A DNA stretch of 64,000 nucleotides, taken from assembly GCF_003076455.1 (NCBI RefSeq), contig NZ_CP020918.1, forward strand, positions 3,074,001 to 3,138,000, given 5' to 3'. The translations under genes were made by a program, and so were the position numbers. The notes under the pieces are model-generated. The model had not been told where the DNA came from. It was given only the letters and a program-made list of their open reading frames with translations, and did no database searches. Positions 1 to 8,362 of the stretch are shown here, in pieces. Numbering within the stretch: the first letter of the stretch is position 1; every line of letters begins with the position of its first letter. The stretch is from Flavobacterium faecale. GTDB lineage: Bacteria > Bacteroidota > Bacteroidia > Flavobacteriales > Flavobacteriaceae.

Positions 1-2
1 TA

Positions 3-620
3 GAAAACACCACAAACAAAGGTGGAGGTGCTTGTTATGATATTGCCGAATTGCAAAAGATAAAAGCCGTTTGTGATGCTAATAATTTAAAGTTTCATAT
101 GGATGGTGCTCGTATTTGGAATGCTTTGATGGCCAAGAAACAAAATCCAAAATTGTTCGGACAATTGTTCGATACTATATCTGTTTGTTTATCCAAAGGT
201 TTGGGAGCTCCTGTAGGTTCGGTATTATTGGGTGACAAAGCTACAATTCACAGGGCTTTGCGTGTTCGAAAAATGTTGGGTGGCGGTATGCGTCAAGCAG
301 GATATTTGGCAGCAGCCGGTTTGTATGCTTTAGAAAATAATATTTCGAAACTAGTCGAAGACCACCGACGTGCAAATGAGTTGGCACAATCGCTAAGAAA
401 AACATCTTGGGTAGATCAAATTGCTCCTGTGGAAACAAATATTGTGATTTTTACCATAAAACCGCAATATACAGAGAAGGTAGTGATGGAAAAATTGAAA
501 CAAAAAAATATTTACATCAGTTCAATGGGACAAGGCAAATTAAGGTTGGTTACCCATTTGGATTATCGTGAGGTGATGCATAATTATGTGCTAGAAGCCT
601 TAGAAAAACTAGTCATTTAA
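3..620 (+). CDS. Low-specificity threonine aldolase, 3' part
   Basis: PLP-dependent beta-eliminating lyase that cleaves L-threonine or L-allo-threonine to glycine and acetaldehyde. The open frame runs in from the window edge; the first readable residues are ENTTNKGGGACY, a segment typical of the middle of this family, so roughly the N-terminal 130-150 residues are missing. The HMDGARIWNA stretch and the PLP-lysine motif SVCLSKGLGAPVGS are both visible. The C-terminal half is complete and stops at the TAA just before a strong terminator. The next gene is convergent. The first internal start-like codon, at 51, is not the true start because homologous sequence continues upstream of it. Confidence 0.9.
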   Translation, partial: ENTTNKGGGACYDIAELQKIKAVCDANNLKFHMDGARIWNALMAKKQNPKLFGQLFDTISVCLSKGLGAPVGSVLLGDKATIHRALRVRKMLGGGMRQAGYLAAAGLYALENNISKLVEDHRRANELAQSLRKTSWVDQIAPVETNIVIFTIKPQYTEKVVMEKLKQKNIYISSMGQGKLRLVTHLDYREVMHNYVLEALEKLVI

Positions 621-626
621 AGACAT

Positions 627-663
627 AAAAAAAGCATGAATTGATGCAATTCATGCTTTTTTT
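627..663. terminator. Bidirectional intrinsic terminator
   Basis: Perfect 17-bp inverted repeat: A7 followed by GCATGAATTG, loop ATG, then CAATTCATGC followed by T7. It lies between the threonine aldolase (+) and ybaB (-) and gives a U-tract on both strands. Confidence 0.93.
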
Positions 664-679
664 ATACTTAAATTTTGTT

Positions 680-1000
680 TTATTTGAACAAATTGTCCAT
701 TCCTGGTATCATTGGCATGTCCATTTTGGCAACGGCATCCAATTCAGCTTCGTTTACTTTTGTAGCTTTTTCGATTGCTTTGTTAAGCACCATAATGATG
801 TAATCTTCCAATTGTTCTTTATCTTCCAATAATTCATCAGCAATTGTTACGGCAGTAACTTTTCTGTTGGCAGTCATGGTTACTTTAAACAATCCGTCTG
901 TACTTTGTTCATCAACAAGAACAGTATCCAATCTTTTTTTAGTTTCTTCTATTTTATTTTGGGTCTCTTTTAATTTACCCATCATTCCCATTAAATCCAT
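680..1000 (-). CDS. YbaB/EbfC family nucleoid-associated protein
   Basis: Small DNA-binding protein of 106 aa, the normal family length. It has the family layout: an N-terminal helix starting [19 protein letters not shown], a central beta strand region ([19 protein letters not shown]), and a C-terminal helix with many Asn, Lys and Ala. YbaB proteins act as dimeric tweezers that bind DNA in the cytoplasm and are usually linked to recombination (dnaX-recR) loci; here the gene stands alone. It diverges from the oligopeptidase B gene across a 143-bp intergenic region holding a -7 element for each gene. It converges on the threonine aldolase. Confidence 0.92.
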   Translation of the reverse strand: MDLMGMMGKLKETQNKIEETKKRLDTVLVDEQSTDGLFKVTMTANRKVTAVTIADELLEDKEQLEDYIIMVLNKAIEKATKVNEAELDAVAKMDMPMIPGMDNLFK

Positions 1001-1027
1001 TTTTATATTTTTTGCAGTTTACTTAGC

Positions 1028-1055
1028 CAAAAATAATATATTCAGTTCAATACAC
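1028..1055 (-). promoter_or_regulatory. Promoter of ybaB
   Basis: On the minus strand a TATTTTTG -7 element (1028-1035) is preceded by TTG with a 19-base spacer, matching the Bacteroidota TTG-N17-23-TAnnTTTG pattern. It lies 28 bases from the ATG. Confidence 0.6.
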
Positions 1056-1101
1056 AATGTTAAATTAGGTTAAAACAGCGTGTGAAGTCGATGTCTTGTC
1101 T

Positions 1102-1109
1102 TATTTTTG
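1102..1109 (+). promoter_or_regulatory. -7 element for oligopeptidase B
   Basis: TATTTTTG matches TAnnTTTG, 34 bases before the ATG at 1144. No convincing -33 TTG at the usual distance. Confidence 0.45.
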
Positions 1110-1143
1110 CCTCTGATCTCATCAAAAAATCGAAATCATACTT

Positions 1144-3204
1144 ATGATAAAAAATACAATTGCTCCAGTTGCAAAAATTATACCTACCACTTTAGAAAAA
1201 TTTTCAGATGTTCGAACCGATAATTATTTTTGGTTGAACAATAGAGAAAACCCAGAAGTAATTGATTATCTAAACAAAGAAAACGAGTATTATCAAGCTA
1301 TGACAGCCGATACTAAGGATTTTCAAAAGGATTTGTACGAGGAGATGAAGAGCCGAATCAAAGAAGATGACGAATCGGTACCTTATTTATACAACGGTTA
1401 TTACTACATCACTCGTTTTGAAACTGGGAAAGGTTATCCAATTTATGCTCGAAAAAAAGGGAGTCTTACTGCAGCTGAAGAAATCTTGTTTGATTGCAAT
1501 ATTTTAGCCGAAGGGCAAGCTTATTTCAAATTAAGCGGAATGAGCATCAGCCCAGATAATACACTTGCGTTGTTTAGCACCGATTGTGTAGGTAGACGAA
1601 TTTATACCATTCAAGTTAAAAACTTAGTCACAAACGAAATTCTAGCCGATAAAATAGAAAAAGTTACAGGCTCGGCAGTTTGGGCAAATGACAATTATAC
1701 TTTATTTTATTCTTCACAAGATGAAGTAACCTTGCGCTCTGACAAAATTTTTAAACACAAATTGGGCAGCAAGCAAGAGGACGATGTTTTGGTTTATTTC
1801 GAAAAAGACGATACTTATAATGTAGATATTGCAAAATCGAAATCAAGAAAATACCTTACCATTGAGTCAGGCAGTACGATGACCACAGAATATCGTATTT
1901 TGAATGCCGATACGCCAGATGGAAAATTCAAGATGTTCCAAAAAAGAAAAAGAGGCGTAGAGTATAGCGTCAATCATTATAAAAACAGTTTTTACATCAT
2001 GACCAATAAGGATGATGCCGAGAATTTTAAACTAATGAAAACACCCGAAGACGCAACAACTGCTGAAAATTGGGTCGAAATCATTGGCCATCGTGAAGAT
2101 GTGTTGTTAGAAGATGTCGAAATTTTCGAAAAATATTTAGTTCTTGAAGAACGCACAGGCGGTTTGAACAAAATTAGAATCATGACTTGGGATGGCAGTC
2201 AAGAGTATTATTTGCCTTTTGGTAGTGAAACTTATACGGCATACACATCTACCAACGTAGATTTTGAAACCGAAATATTGCGCTATAGCTATCAGTCACT
2301 AGCAACGCCTTCATCAATTATTGATTTTAATATGCGTACTCAAGAAAAGGAGGTTCAAAAAGAACAGCAAGTTTTGGGTGGCAAATTTGATAAAAATAAT
2401 TATACCGAAGAGCGCGTTTGGGCAACTGCAGCAGATGGCACTAAAGTTCCCATTTCGATGGTGTACAAAAACGGAATGAAAAAAGACGGACAAAATCCGT
2501 TGTTATTATATGCTTACGGTTCGTATGGTCACTCGATGGATGCTCATTTTTCGTCGACCCGATTATCACTTTTAGATCGAGGTTTCATCTATGCCATCGC
2601 ACACATACGTGGAGGCGAGGATTTGGGACGTCAATGGTACGAAGACGGAAAATTATTGCACAAGAAAAATACCTTTACCGATTTTATTGATTGCTCAAAG
2701 TATGTTATTGAACAGCAGTACACAAGTCCACAACATTTGTACGCAGAAGGTGGATCGGCAGGAGGATTGTTGATGGGAGTAATTTGTAACGATGCGCCAG
2801 AATTATATCATGGTGTGATAGCGCAAGTACCTTTTGTCGACGTAATGACTACTATGCTTGATGACAGTATTCCGTTAACGACTGGAGAATATGACGAATG
2901 GGGAAATCCAAATGTAAAAAAATACTATAACTACATGCGATCGTATTCACCTTACGATAATATAAAGGAGCAAGCGTATCCTAATATGTATGTGTCAACG
3001 GGTTTGCATGACTCACAAGTGCAATATTGGGAGCCAGCAAAATGGGTTGCCAAACTGCGTGTTGCCAAGCAAGATGATACCGTTTTGTATCTCGACACAA
3101 ACATGGATGCAGGACATGGAGGTGCCTCAGGTCGCTTTGAAGCTCTTAAAGAATTAGCAAAAGAGTTTAGTTTTTTACTAGATTTAGAAAAAATTAAAGC
3201 CTAA
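1144..3204 (+). CDS. ptrB: Oligopeptidase B (S9 family serine peptidase)
   Basis: Prolyl-oligopeptidase-family enzyme that cuts short peptides after Arg or Lys. At 686 aa it has the full family length: an N-terminal beta-propeller cap (about residues 70-400) followed by the alpha/beta-hydrolase domain. The catalytic triad can be placed by eye: Ser538 in GGSAGG, Asp623 in TGLHDSQ and His658 in DAGHGG, close to the spacing of the E. coli enzyme. No signal peptide is evident, so a cytoplasmic location is likely. The GGxAGG nucleophile elbow and the EYDEWGNPN segment point to oligopeptidase B rather than prolyl oligopeptidase. It is a single gene, and the next gene has its own -7 element. Confidence 0.93.
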   Translation: MIKNTIAPVAKIIPTTLEKFSDVRTDNYFWLNNRENPEVIDYLNKENEYYQAMTADTKDFQKDLYEEMKSRIKEDDESVPYLYNGYYYITRFETGKGYPIYARKKGSLTAAEEILFDCNILAEGQAYFKLSGMSISPDNTLALFSTDCVGRRIYTIQVKNLVTNEILADKIEKVTGSAVWANDNYTLFYSSQDEVTLRSDKIFKHKLGSKQEDDVLVYFEKDDTYNVDIAKSKSRKYLTIESGSTMTTEYRILNADTPDGKFKMFQKRKRGVEYSVNHYKNSFYIMTNKDDAENFKLMKTPEDATTAENWVEIIGHREDVLLEDVEIFEKYLVLEERTGGLNKIRIMTWDGSQEYYLPFGSETYTAYTSTNVDFETEILRYSYQSLATPSSIIDFNMRTQEKEVQKEQQVLGGKFDKNNYTEERVWATAADGTKVPISMVYKNGMKKDGQNPLLLYAYGSYGHSMDAHFSSTRLSLLDRGFIYAIAHIRGGEDLGRQWYEDGKLLHKKNTFTDFIDCSKYVIEQQYTSPQHLYAEGGSAGGLLMGVICNDAPELYHGVIAQVPFVDVMTTMLDDSIPLTTGEYDEWGNPNVKKYYNYMRSYSPYDNIKEQAYPNMYVSTGLHDSQVQYWEPAKWVAKLRVAKQDDTVLYLDTNMDAGHGGASGRFEALKELAKEFSFLLDLEKIKA

Positions 3205-3218
3205 TCGAATTTTTTTGT

Positions 3219-3226
3219 TAAATTTG
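3219..3226 (+). promoter_or_regulatory. -7 element for the cysteine synthase gene
   Basis: TAAATTTG matches TAnnTTTG, 48 bases before the ATG at 3274. The -33 region is poor. Confidence 0.45.
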
Positions 3227-3273
3227 TACACTATCATAGTTAAATAATATTAACATTGATCAACTATTTTTTT

Positions 3274-4314
3274 ATGAAAGAAGAAATAAATGCTTATAAT
3301 AACGTTTTAGAATTAATAGGGAATACACCCCTAATTAAGCTAAATAAAGTAACTGAAAACATTGAAGGTAACTTCTTTGCTAAGGTAGAAGCTTTTAATC
3401 CTGGTCATTCTTCAAAGGATAGAATTGCGTTATATATTATTGAACAAGCAGAAAAGAAAGGGATTTTGACTCCTGGTGATACGATTATCGAAACTACCTC
3501 TGGTAACACAGGGTTCAGTTTGGCAATGGTGAGCATCATCAAGGGGTATAGCTGTATTCTTGCTGTGAGTTCAAAATCATCCAAAGATAAGATTGATATG
3601 CTTCGTAGTCTTGGTGCTAAGGTATATGTATGCCCTGCGCATGTAGCTGCAGACGATGAGCGCTCATATTATAGCGTTGCAAAACGTTTGCACGAAGAAA
3701 CCAAAGGATCTGTCTACATTAATCAATACTTTAATCAGTTAAATATTGATGCACATTACCATTCGACTGGACCAGAAATTTGGAAACAAACGAACGGAAA
3801 AATCACGCACTTGGTTGCTTGCAGTGGTACAGGAGGAACAATATCAGGTACAGCAAAGTATTTAAAAGAGCAAAATTCGAATATCAAAATTCTAGGTGTT
3901 GACGCTTTTGGTTCGGTATTGAAAAAATACCACGAAACAAAAGAATTTGATAACGACGAGATCTATCCGTACAGAATAGAAGGTTTGGGTAAAAATTTAA
4001 TTCCGTCTGCAACAGACTTTGATGTGATTGACAAATTCATGAAAGTAACTGACGAAGAAAGCGCACATGCTGCGAGAGAAATCACTAGAAAAGAAGGAAT
4101 GTTTGTAGGTTACACATCAGGAGCCGTTTTGCAAGCCATCAGGCAATATGCCGAAGGTGGTGAATTTGATGCTAACAGTAACGTTATTGCCATTTTCCCC
4201 GATCATGGATCACGTTACATGAGCAAAGTATTTAGCGATGACTGGATGAACGAGCAAGGATTTTTCGACAGTATTAATGAAGAAGAGTCACAAAAAATCG
4301 AAATGATAAAATAA
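3274..4314 (+). CDS. PLP-dependent cysteine synthase / cystathionine beta-synthase family
   Basis: Fold-type II PLP enzyme that builds cysteine or cystathionine from an activated serine and a thiol donor. I chose the ATG at 3274 ([10 protein letters not shown]) over an upstream TTG in the same frame. Visible motifs are IGNTPL near residue 15, the PLP lysine K48 in NPGHSSKDR, the substrate loop TTSGNTG, and the PLP-phosphate loop SGTGGT. The C-terminal stretch [12 protein letters not shown] resembles the CBS-like branch rather than classic CysK. It lacks the C-terminal Bateman (CBS) domain of vertebrate CBS. No sulfur-assimilation partners are adjacent. The exact substrate cannot be read from the sequence. 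Confidence 0.88.
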   Translation: MKEEINAYNNVLELIGNTPLIKLNKVTENIEGNFFAKVEAFNPGHSSKDRIALYIIEQAEKKGILTPGDTIIETTSGNTGFSLAMVSIIKGYSCILAVSSKSSKDKIDMLRSLGAKVYVCPAHVAADDERSYYSVAKRLHEETKGSVYINQYFNQLNIDAHYHSTGPEIWKQTNGKITHLVACSGTGGTISGTAKYLKEQNSNIKILGVDAFGSVLKKYHETKEFDNDEIYPYRIEGLGKNLIPSATDFDVIDKFMKVTDEESAHAAREITRKEGMFVGYTSGAVLQAIRQYAEGGEFDANSNVIAIFPDHGSRYMSKVFSDDWMNEQGFFDSINEEESQKIEMIK

Positions 4315-4337
4315 GGTTTCCTTATTTACAATTATAT

Positions 4338-4369
4338 AAAACTTCAGAGAGATCTGGAGTTTTTTTTTT
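4338..4369 (+). terminator. Intrinsic terminator after the cysteine synthase gene
   Basis: Stem ACTTCAG/CTGGAGT with one wobble pair, followed by nine T. Confidence 0.75.
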
Positions 4370-4628
4370 AGACTTAATCGAAATTTATTGTTTAATTATT
4401 TTTGGTAGTGTGGCAACTAGACATTTTTATGAAATAAAGTTCCCGCCATCCACTATAGCTGTTAATTTTACTATCGCAACACAACAGGATGTCTCCCTAC
4501 ACTTTGGGGCTGTCGGGTCTAAAAGGAATTATTGGTTTATATCAGTAGTATTCCGGTAGTAAAAAGAAGAATCCAATAGATGAATTGTTTGAAGTATTTA
4601 GTTCGATACCAGTTTCAATTTTAAAATA
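4370..4628. other. Intergenic stretch with possible decayed coding remnant
   Basis: No intact gene. On the plus strand one short frame near 4553-4629 reads YSGSKKKNPIDELFEVFSS and then IPVSILK before a stop, which looks protein-like but is cut off upstream by a stop codon. This could be the tail of a lost gene. No terminal inverted repeats or transposase motifs were found. Confidence 0.3.
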
Positions 4629-4664
4629 AAAAACGGAATAAGAGGTAAATCTTATTCCGTTTTT
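4629..4664 (-). terminator. Intrinsic terminator of the nucleobase operon
   Basis: Perfect 15-bp stem, AAAAACGGAATAAGA pairing with TCTTATTCCGTTTTT, loop of six bases. It lies just downstream of the minus-strand purine permease and can act on both strands. Confidence 0.9.
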
Positions 4665-4686
4665 CAAGGTTGAATTATTATTTGTT

Positions 4687-5985
4687 TTACATCTGCGAAA
4701 GAACAATTTCTAGCATCGAGAAAAAACCAATTCCCCACATATAAGGGTGAATTTTATCTGTGTTTTTGGTAAAAATGCAAAGCAAAACATAACTAGAAAA
4801 GCCATAAGCAATTCCAGAACTAATGCTGTAAGTAAGAGGCATTAACAACAAGGTTAAAAACACAGGAACGCCTAAGTATAATTCGCTAAAATCTATTCGA
4901 ACTAAATGCTTAGCCATGTAAATTCCCACCAGAATCAAGGCTGGAGCAGTGGCATAAGCGGGTACCATACTAATCAATGGTGCAAAAAACATAGCCAGTA
5001 AAAAGAACAAAGCAGTAAACACAGAACTCAATCCAGTTCTCGCACCATTAGCAATTCCTGCGGCCGATTCGATGTAGGTTACGGTGCTACTTGTACCCAA
5101 AAAACCACTTAACATCGTAGCAACAGCATCGGCTTCTAATACTTTTTTAACATGAGGCATTTTACCATCTTTATCGACTAAACCAGCTTCCATCGAGCAA
5201 GCCATTGCAGTACCAATAGAATCAAATAAATTCACAAAAAGGAAAGAAAATATCGGAGCTATAAAGGAAATTTTCAGCACAGAAAGCACTTCCATTTTTC
5301 CAAATATAGGTAGGATAGATGGAGGAGTACTCACAAATTCAGTAGGAAAGGTGGTGTTTGGGTCAAAAATAAAACCTAAGATGGTAGCCAACAAAATCCC
5401 CACCAAAATAGAACCTTTTACTTTATAATGTTCCAACATAACGGTGACAAAAAAGGCGATTAGACCAATAACCAAAGCAGGCGTAAAATGTCCTAATCCT
5501 ACCAAAGTGGCATCATTTGCGACAATTAATCCCATTTGTTTGAAACCAATAAAAGCGATAAAAAGACCAATACCAGAGCCAATCGCTACACGGAGCGATT
5601 CGGGTATGGCATCGATTATTTTATGTCGAAGTCCGAGGATAGAAATGATTATAAAAACAACTCCCGACAAGAAAACAACCCCAAGTGCTTGCTGCCAAGT
5701 CGCGCCATCTTTTAAAACTAAGGTAAAAGCAAACATGGCATTCAGTCCCATTCCGGGTGCCATTGCAAAAGGCACATTTGCCCAAAAACCAACTAACAAT
5801 GATCCAATTACAGCAGCCAAACAAGTTATACTAATCAGTGCATTTTTATCCATTCCGGTAGTCGACAGAATATTCGGATTTACGAAAATAATGTAGGCCA
5901 TCGTCAAAAAAGTGACCATACCACCAATAGCTTCTTGCTTAACGCTAGAATGGCGTTCTCTGAGTTTAAATATTTTTTCTAACAT
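4687..5985 (-). CDS. NCS2 family purine permease (AzgA/PbuG-like)
   Basis: Inner-membrane transporter for purine bases (adenine, guanine or hypoxanthine class), normally proton-coupled. At 432 aa it has about a dozen hydrophobic segments. The N-terminal signature MVTFLTMAYIIFVNP and the APGMGLNAMFAF motif are typical of the AzgA subfamily, and the GTSSTVTYIESAAGIANGAR region carries the family's conserved substrate-site residues. It is the last gene of the minus-strand set uraA, DUF5020, permease; only 16 bases separate it from the DUF5020 gene. The pairing with a uracil/xanthine permease suggests the operon salvages both base classes. Exact base preference cannot be read from the sequence. 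Confidence 0.9.
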   Translation of the reverse strand: MLEKIFKLRERHSSVKQEAIGGMVTFLTMAYIIFVNPNILSTTGMDKNALISITCLAAVIGSLLVGFWANVPFAMAPGMGLNAMFAFTLVLKDGATWQQALGVVFLSGVVFIIISILGLRHKIIDAIPESLRVAIGSGIGLFIAFIGFKQMGLIVANDATLVGLGHFTPALVIGLIAFFVTVMLEHYKVKGSILVGILLATILGFIFDPNTTFPTEFVSTPPSILPIFGKMEVLSVLKISFIAPIFSFLFVNLFDSIGTAMACSMEAGLVDKDGKMPHVKKVLEADAVATMLSGFLGTSSTVTYIESAAGIANGARTGLSSVFTALFFLLAMFFAPLISMVPAYATAPALILVGIYMAKHLVRIDFSELYLGVPVFLTLLLMPLTYSISSGIAYGFSSYVLLCIFTKNTDKIHPYMWGIGFFSMLEIVLSQM

Positions 5986-6001
5986 TTTGTGTGTATTTTA
6001 A

Positions 6002-6706
6002 TTAAAGGGTGTATTTGGCAAAGAGGGTTGGGTAAACTTTAAAAGCTTTATTCGGGACAAAGTTATTGCTAATTTCAATCTCTGAACCTACTGAAAATTT
6101 TGGCGTGAAATTGTACATAATTTGTGGTTCGGTTAAAAGAATCATGTGCTTTTTATTCGAATCTGGACTACTTAAAACAATTTCTTGACTCCAGAAATCA
6201 AAGAAACCTCTAATGGTTACTTTATTTTTGAAAAGATTCTGGAAAAATACAGCTGTAAATTGCCCATCAATTCCAGATGAACCTTTTGTGTTTTTGTATA
6301 GGTATGAAGTATGCAAAGTGAAATTTCCAATTTTTATAGGGAAGCCAAAACCAGCAAGGTAAGCTCTATTGATTGGGAAACCGATTGGGGAAACAGGACT
6401 ACTACTTTTGTCATCGGTCATGACAAAACCGTCGTTGTACTCGATATGTAGATTTAAGCCTTTGATAGTTTCATTTTTAATATCGAATTTTCGAGCAATT
6501 TCAAAATAGGCTAAATTAGCTCCATCTTGTCGTCCGAAGTTAAAGTCGGTAAAAAAGAAAGTACTACCTGCGCTATCGGGCTTAAAAACTTCAAAAGTAC
6601 CCGTTAGGTAATTTCTAGTTTTCGAAAAATCATAGTGGAGTTGAATTTCTTGCGCGGTAGTGCCTAAGGTAAAAAAACAGATTAGAAAAGCTAAAGATGT
6701 TTTCAT
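6002..6706 (-). CDS. DUF5020-like outer-membrane barrel, candidate nucleobase channel
   Basis: 234 aa with a clear signal peptide (MKTSLAFLICFFTLGTTAQ, cleavage before EIQLHYDF). The mature part alternates polar and aromatic residues in short strands and ends in an aromatic-rich strand (TLFAKYTL), as expected for a small beta-barrel. I recognise it as the Bacteroidota DUF5020 type; function is not established for that family. It sits between two nucleobase permeases with gaps of 35 and 16 bases, so co-transcription is likely. I infer a role as an outer-membrane channel for bases or nucleosides, analogous to Tsx. That role rests on context and architecture only. Confidence 0.75.
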   Translation of the reverse strand: MKTSLAFLICFFTLGTTAQEIQLHYDFSKTRNYLTGTFEVFKPDSAGSTFFFTDFNFGRQDGANLAYFEIARKFDIKNETIKGLNLHIEYNDGFVMTDDKSSSPVSPIGFPINRAYLAGFGFPIKIGNFTLHTSYLYKNTKGSSGIDGQFTAVFFQNLFKNKVTIRGFFDFWSQEIVLSSPDSNKKHMILLTEPQIMYNFTPKFSVGSEIEISNNFVPNKAFKVYPTLFAKYTL

Positions 6707-6741
6707 TTAAGGGGGTTTAATAAGGTTTTGGGTGGGTGGAA

Positions 6742-7986
6742 TTATATTTGTGGATCTGCATCCATTTGATCAGCTGGTAAAATTTTGTTTAAAAATACAC
6801 CTATAAATGCGGCAATGGTCAAGCCTGACAAGGTAATGCTCCCCGGAATATTTACTTCTCCAATGGCGATTCCAAAAACAAAAATCAATGAAGCGATAAT
6901 TAAATTTCTAGAATTTGAAAAGTCAATTTCCGCCGTTACAACTGTTCGAACACCAACTGCGGCTATCATTCCGAATAAAATGATAGAAACGCCACCCATC
7001 ACAGGAGTAGGGATGGTAGTTAAAACCGCACCAAATTTGCCAACGACACCTAGAATTATGGCATAAACCGCTGCAATACGTAAGATAGCAGGATCGTACA
7101 CTTTGGTTACAGCAAGTACACCCGTATTTTCGCCGTAAGTAGTTACGGCTGGACCACCAAGAAAACCAGCCACAATAGTTGCTAAACCATCTCCTAATAA
7201 TGTGCGGGTAATTCCGGGATCTTTAAAAAAATCTTTGCCTACCACAGCGCCATTAGTTGCGATATCGCCAATGTGTTCTATAAAAACAACCAAAGCAATG
7301 GGCGCAATTCCTAAAACGGCAGTGAGCGTAAAAACAGGAACGGTTAGTAAATCTTTCTTAGCCAAATCAGAAAATCCAAACCAGCTTGCTTCTTCAAAAT
7401 TGGTAAAATTCACCATTCCTAATGCCATAGCAGCAAGATAGCCAACGATTACAGAGATTAATATAGGAACTAGCCTAAAAAAAGATTTTTCTAGAATCGA
7501 AATGGTGATCATTGTGGTAATGACAATCAAGGCAATGATTAAACTTTTTGGATCAAAATTCCCATCCTTATATCCAGACATGGACAGTGCAACGGGGCTA
7601 AGGCGCAGACCAATCACCATAATAATTGGACCCACTACGATGGGAGGAAAAAATGATTTTATCTTTTCTACACCAAAAAAGCGAACCATTCCGCTCATGA
7701 GTACATAAACCAAACCTGCAGCGATAACGCCACCTTTGATACTAGCAATTCCTTCTTGCTTTAAAATTAAACTCAAAGCACCGATAAAAGCAAATGAGGA
7801 ACCCAAGAAAACGGGCACTATTTTTTTTGTACAATAATGAAAAATCAAAGTACCGATTCCTGCAGATAATAAGGCAATTGATGGATTAAGACCTGTTAAA
7901 AATGGAACTAAAACGGTAGCGCCAAACATTGCTAAAACATGTTGTAGTCCAAGGATTAATTTCGTTTGGGTAGATTTTGTTTTCAA
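6742..7986 (-). CDS. uraA: Uracil-xanthine permease (NCS2 family)
   Basis: Inner-membrane NCS2 transporter for uracil or xanthine, 414 aa with about 12-14 hydrophobic segments. Visible motifs include GLQHVLAMFGATVLVP at the N-terminus, the VVFIEHIGDI segment that contributes conserved substrate-site Glu and His, and GGPAVTTYGENTGV. The first codon of the frame is TTG, with no in-frame ATG nearby; homologs begin close to this point, so TTG is accepted as the start. A TATATTTG -7 element lies 28 bases upstream. It is the first gene of the three-gene nucleobase operon. Confidence 0.92.
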   Translation of the reverse strand: MKTKSTQTKLILGLQHVLAMFGATVLVPFLTGLNPSIALLSAGIGTLIFHYCTKKIVPVFLGSSFAFIGALSLILKQEGIASIKGGVIAAGLVYVLMSGMVRFFGVEKIKSFFPPIVVGPIIMVIGLRLSPVALSMSGYKDGNFDPKSLIIALIVITTMITISILEKSFFRLVPILISVIVGYLAAMALGMVNFTNFEEASWFGFSDLAKKDLLTVPVFTLTAVLGIAPIALVVFIEHIGDIATNGAVVGKDFFKDPGITRTLLGDGLATIVAGFLGGPAVTTYGENTGVLAVTKVYDPAILRIAAVYAIILGVVGKFGAVLTTIPTPVMGGVSIILFGMIAAVGVRTVVTAEIDFSNSRNLIIASLIFVFGIAIGEVNIPGSITLSGLTIAAFIGVFLNKILPADQMDADPQI

Positions 7987-8266
7987 TGATAGGGATTTTT
8001 TTACTTAAGTCCGCAAATATAGTATAATTGCAATTTTAATCGCACATTTAAAATTTTTAATTTTTTCAAGATCACTGAAAAAATTGCGTTTTATTTAGAT
8101 GTTTTAAGTTTTATACGGTCATAAACTATTATATATTCGTTTTTTATTGCGATATTAATAAAACTGTTTTCATAATTGTGTAAAAATTCACGACCTTAAT
8201 TACGAATAAGTGAACTGTAAAGCATAAGATCTATAGAAAGTATAAAAACAGAATGATTCTTATTAT
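7987..8266. other. Intergenic region upstream of uraA
   Basis: AT-rich. It holds the uraA -7 element near 8014; apart from that I see no conserved structure. I looked for the purine riboswitch core and did not recognise it. Confidence 0.4.
8014..8021 (-). promoter_or_regulatory. -7 element of the uraA operon
   Basis: TATATTTG on the minus strand, 28 bases before the uraA start. Confidence 0.5.
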
Positions 8267-8304
8267 AAAAAGGAAATGCACAACAGATTACTATTGCGCA
8301 TTTC
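8267..8304 (-). terminator. Intrinsic terminator of the serine dehydratase gene
   Basis: On the minus strand GAAATGCGCAA pairs with TTGTGCATTTC (one mismatch), followed by CTTTTTAT. It lies 59 bases after the stop codon. Confidence 0.7.
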
Positions 8305-8362
8305 ATCTTTATTGAAAAATTGTGGATCTGAATTTAAAAGTAGAGTTGTGTAACTAATTAGA

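Noticed and set aside
5444..5896. Long plus-strand open frame opposite the purine permease
   Set aside because: It is the shadow of a conserved membrane protein gene on the other strand and has no signal or motif of its own.
7987..8266. Purine riboswitch upstream of the nucleobase operon
   Set aside because: The conserved core and paired arms were not recognisable in the minus-strand leader.
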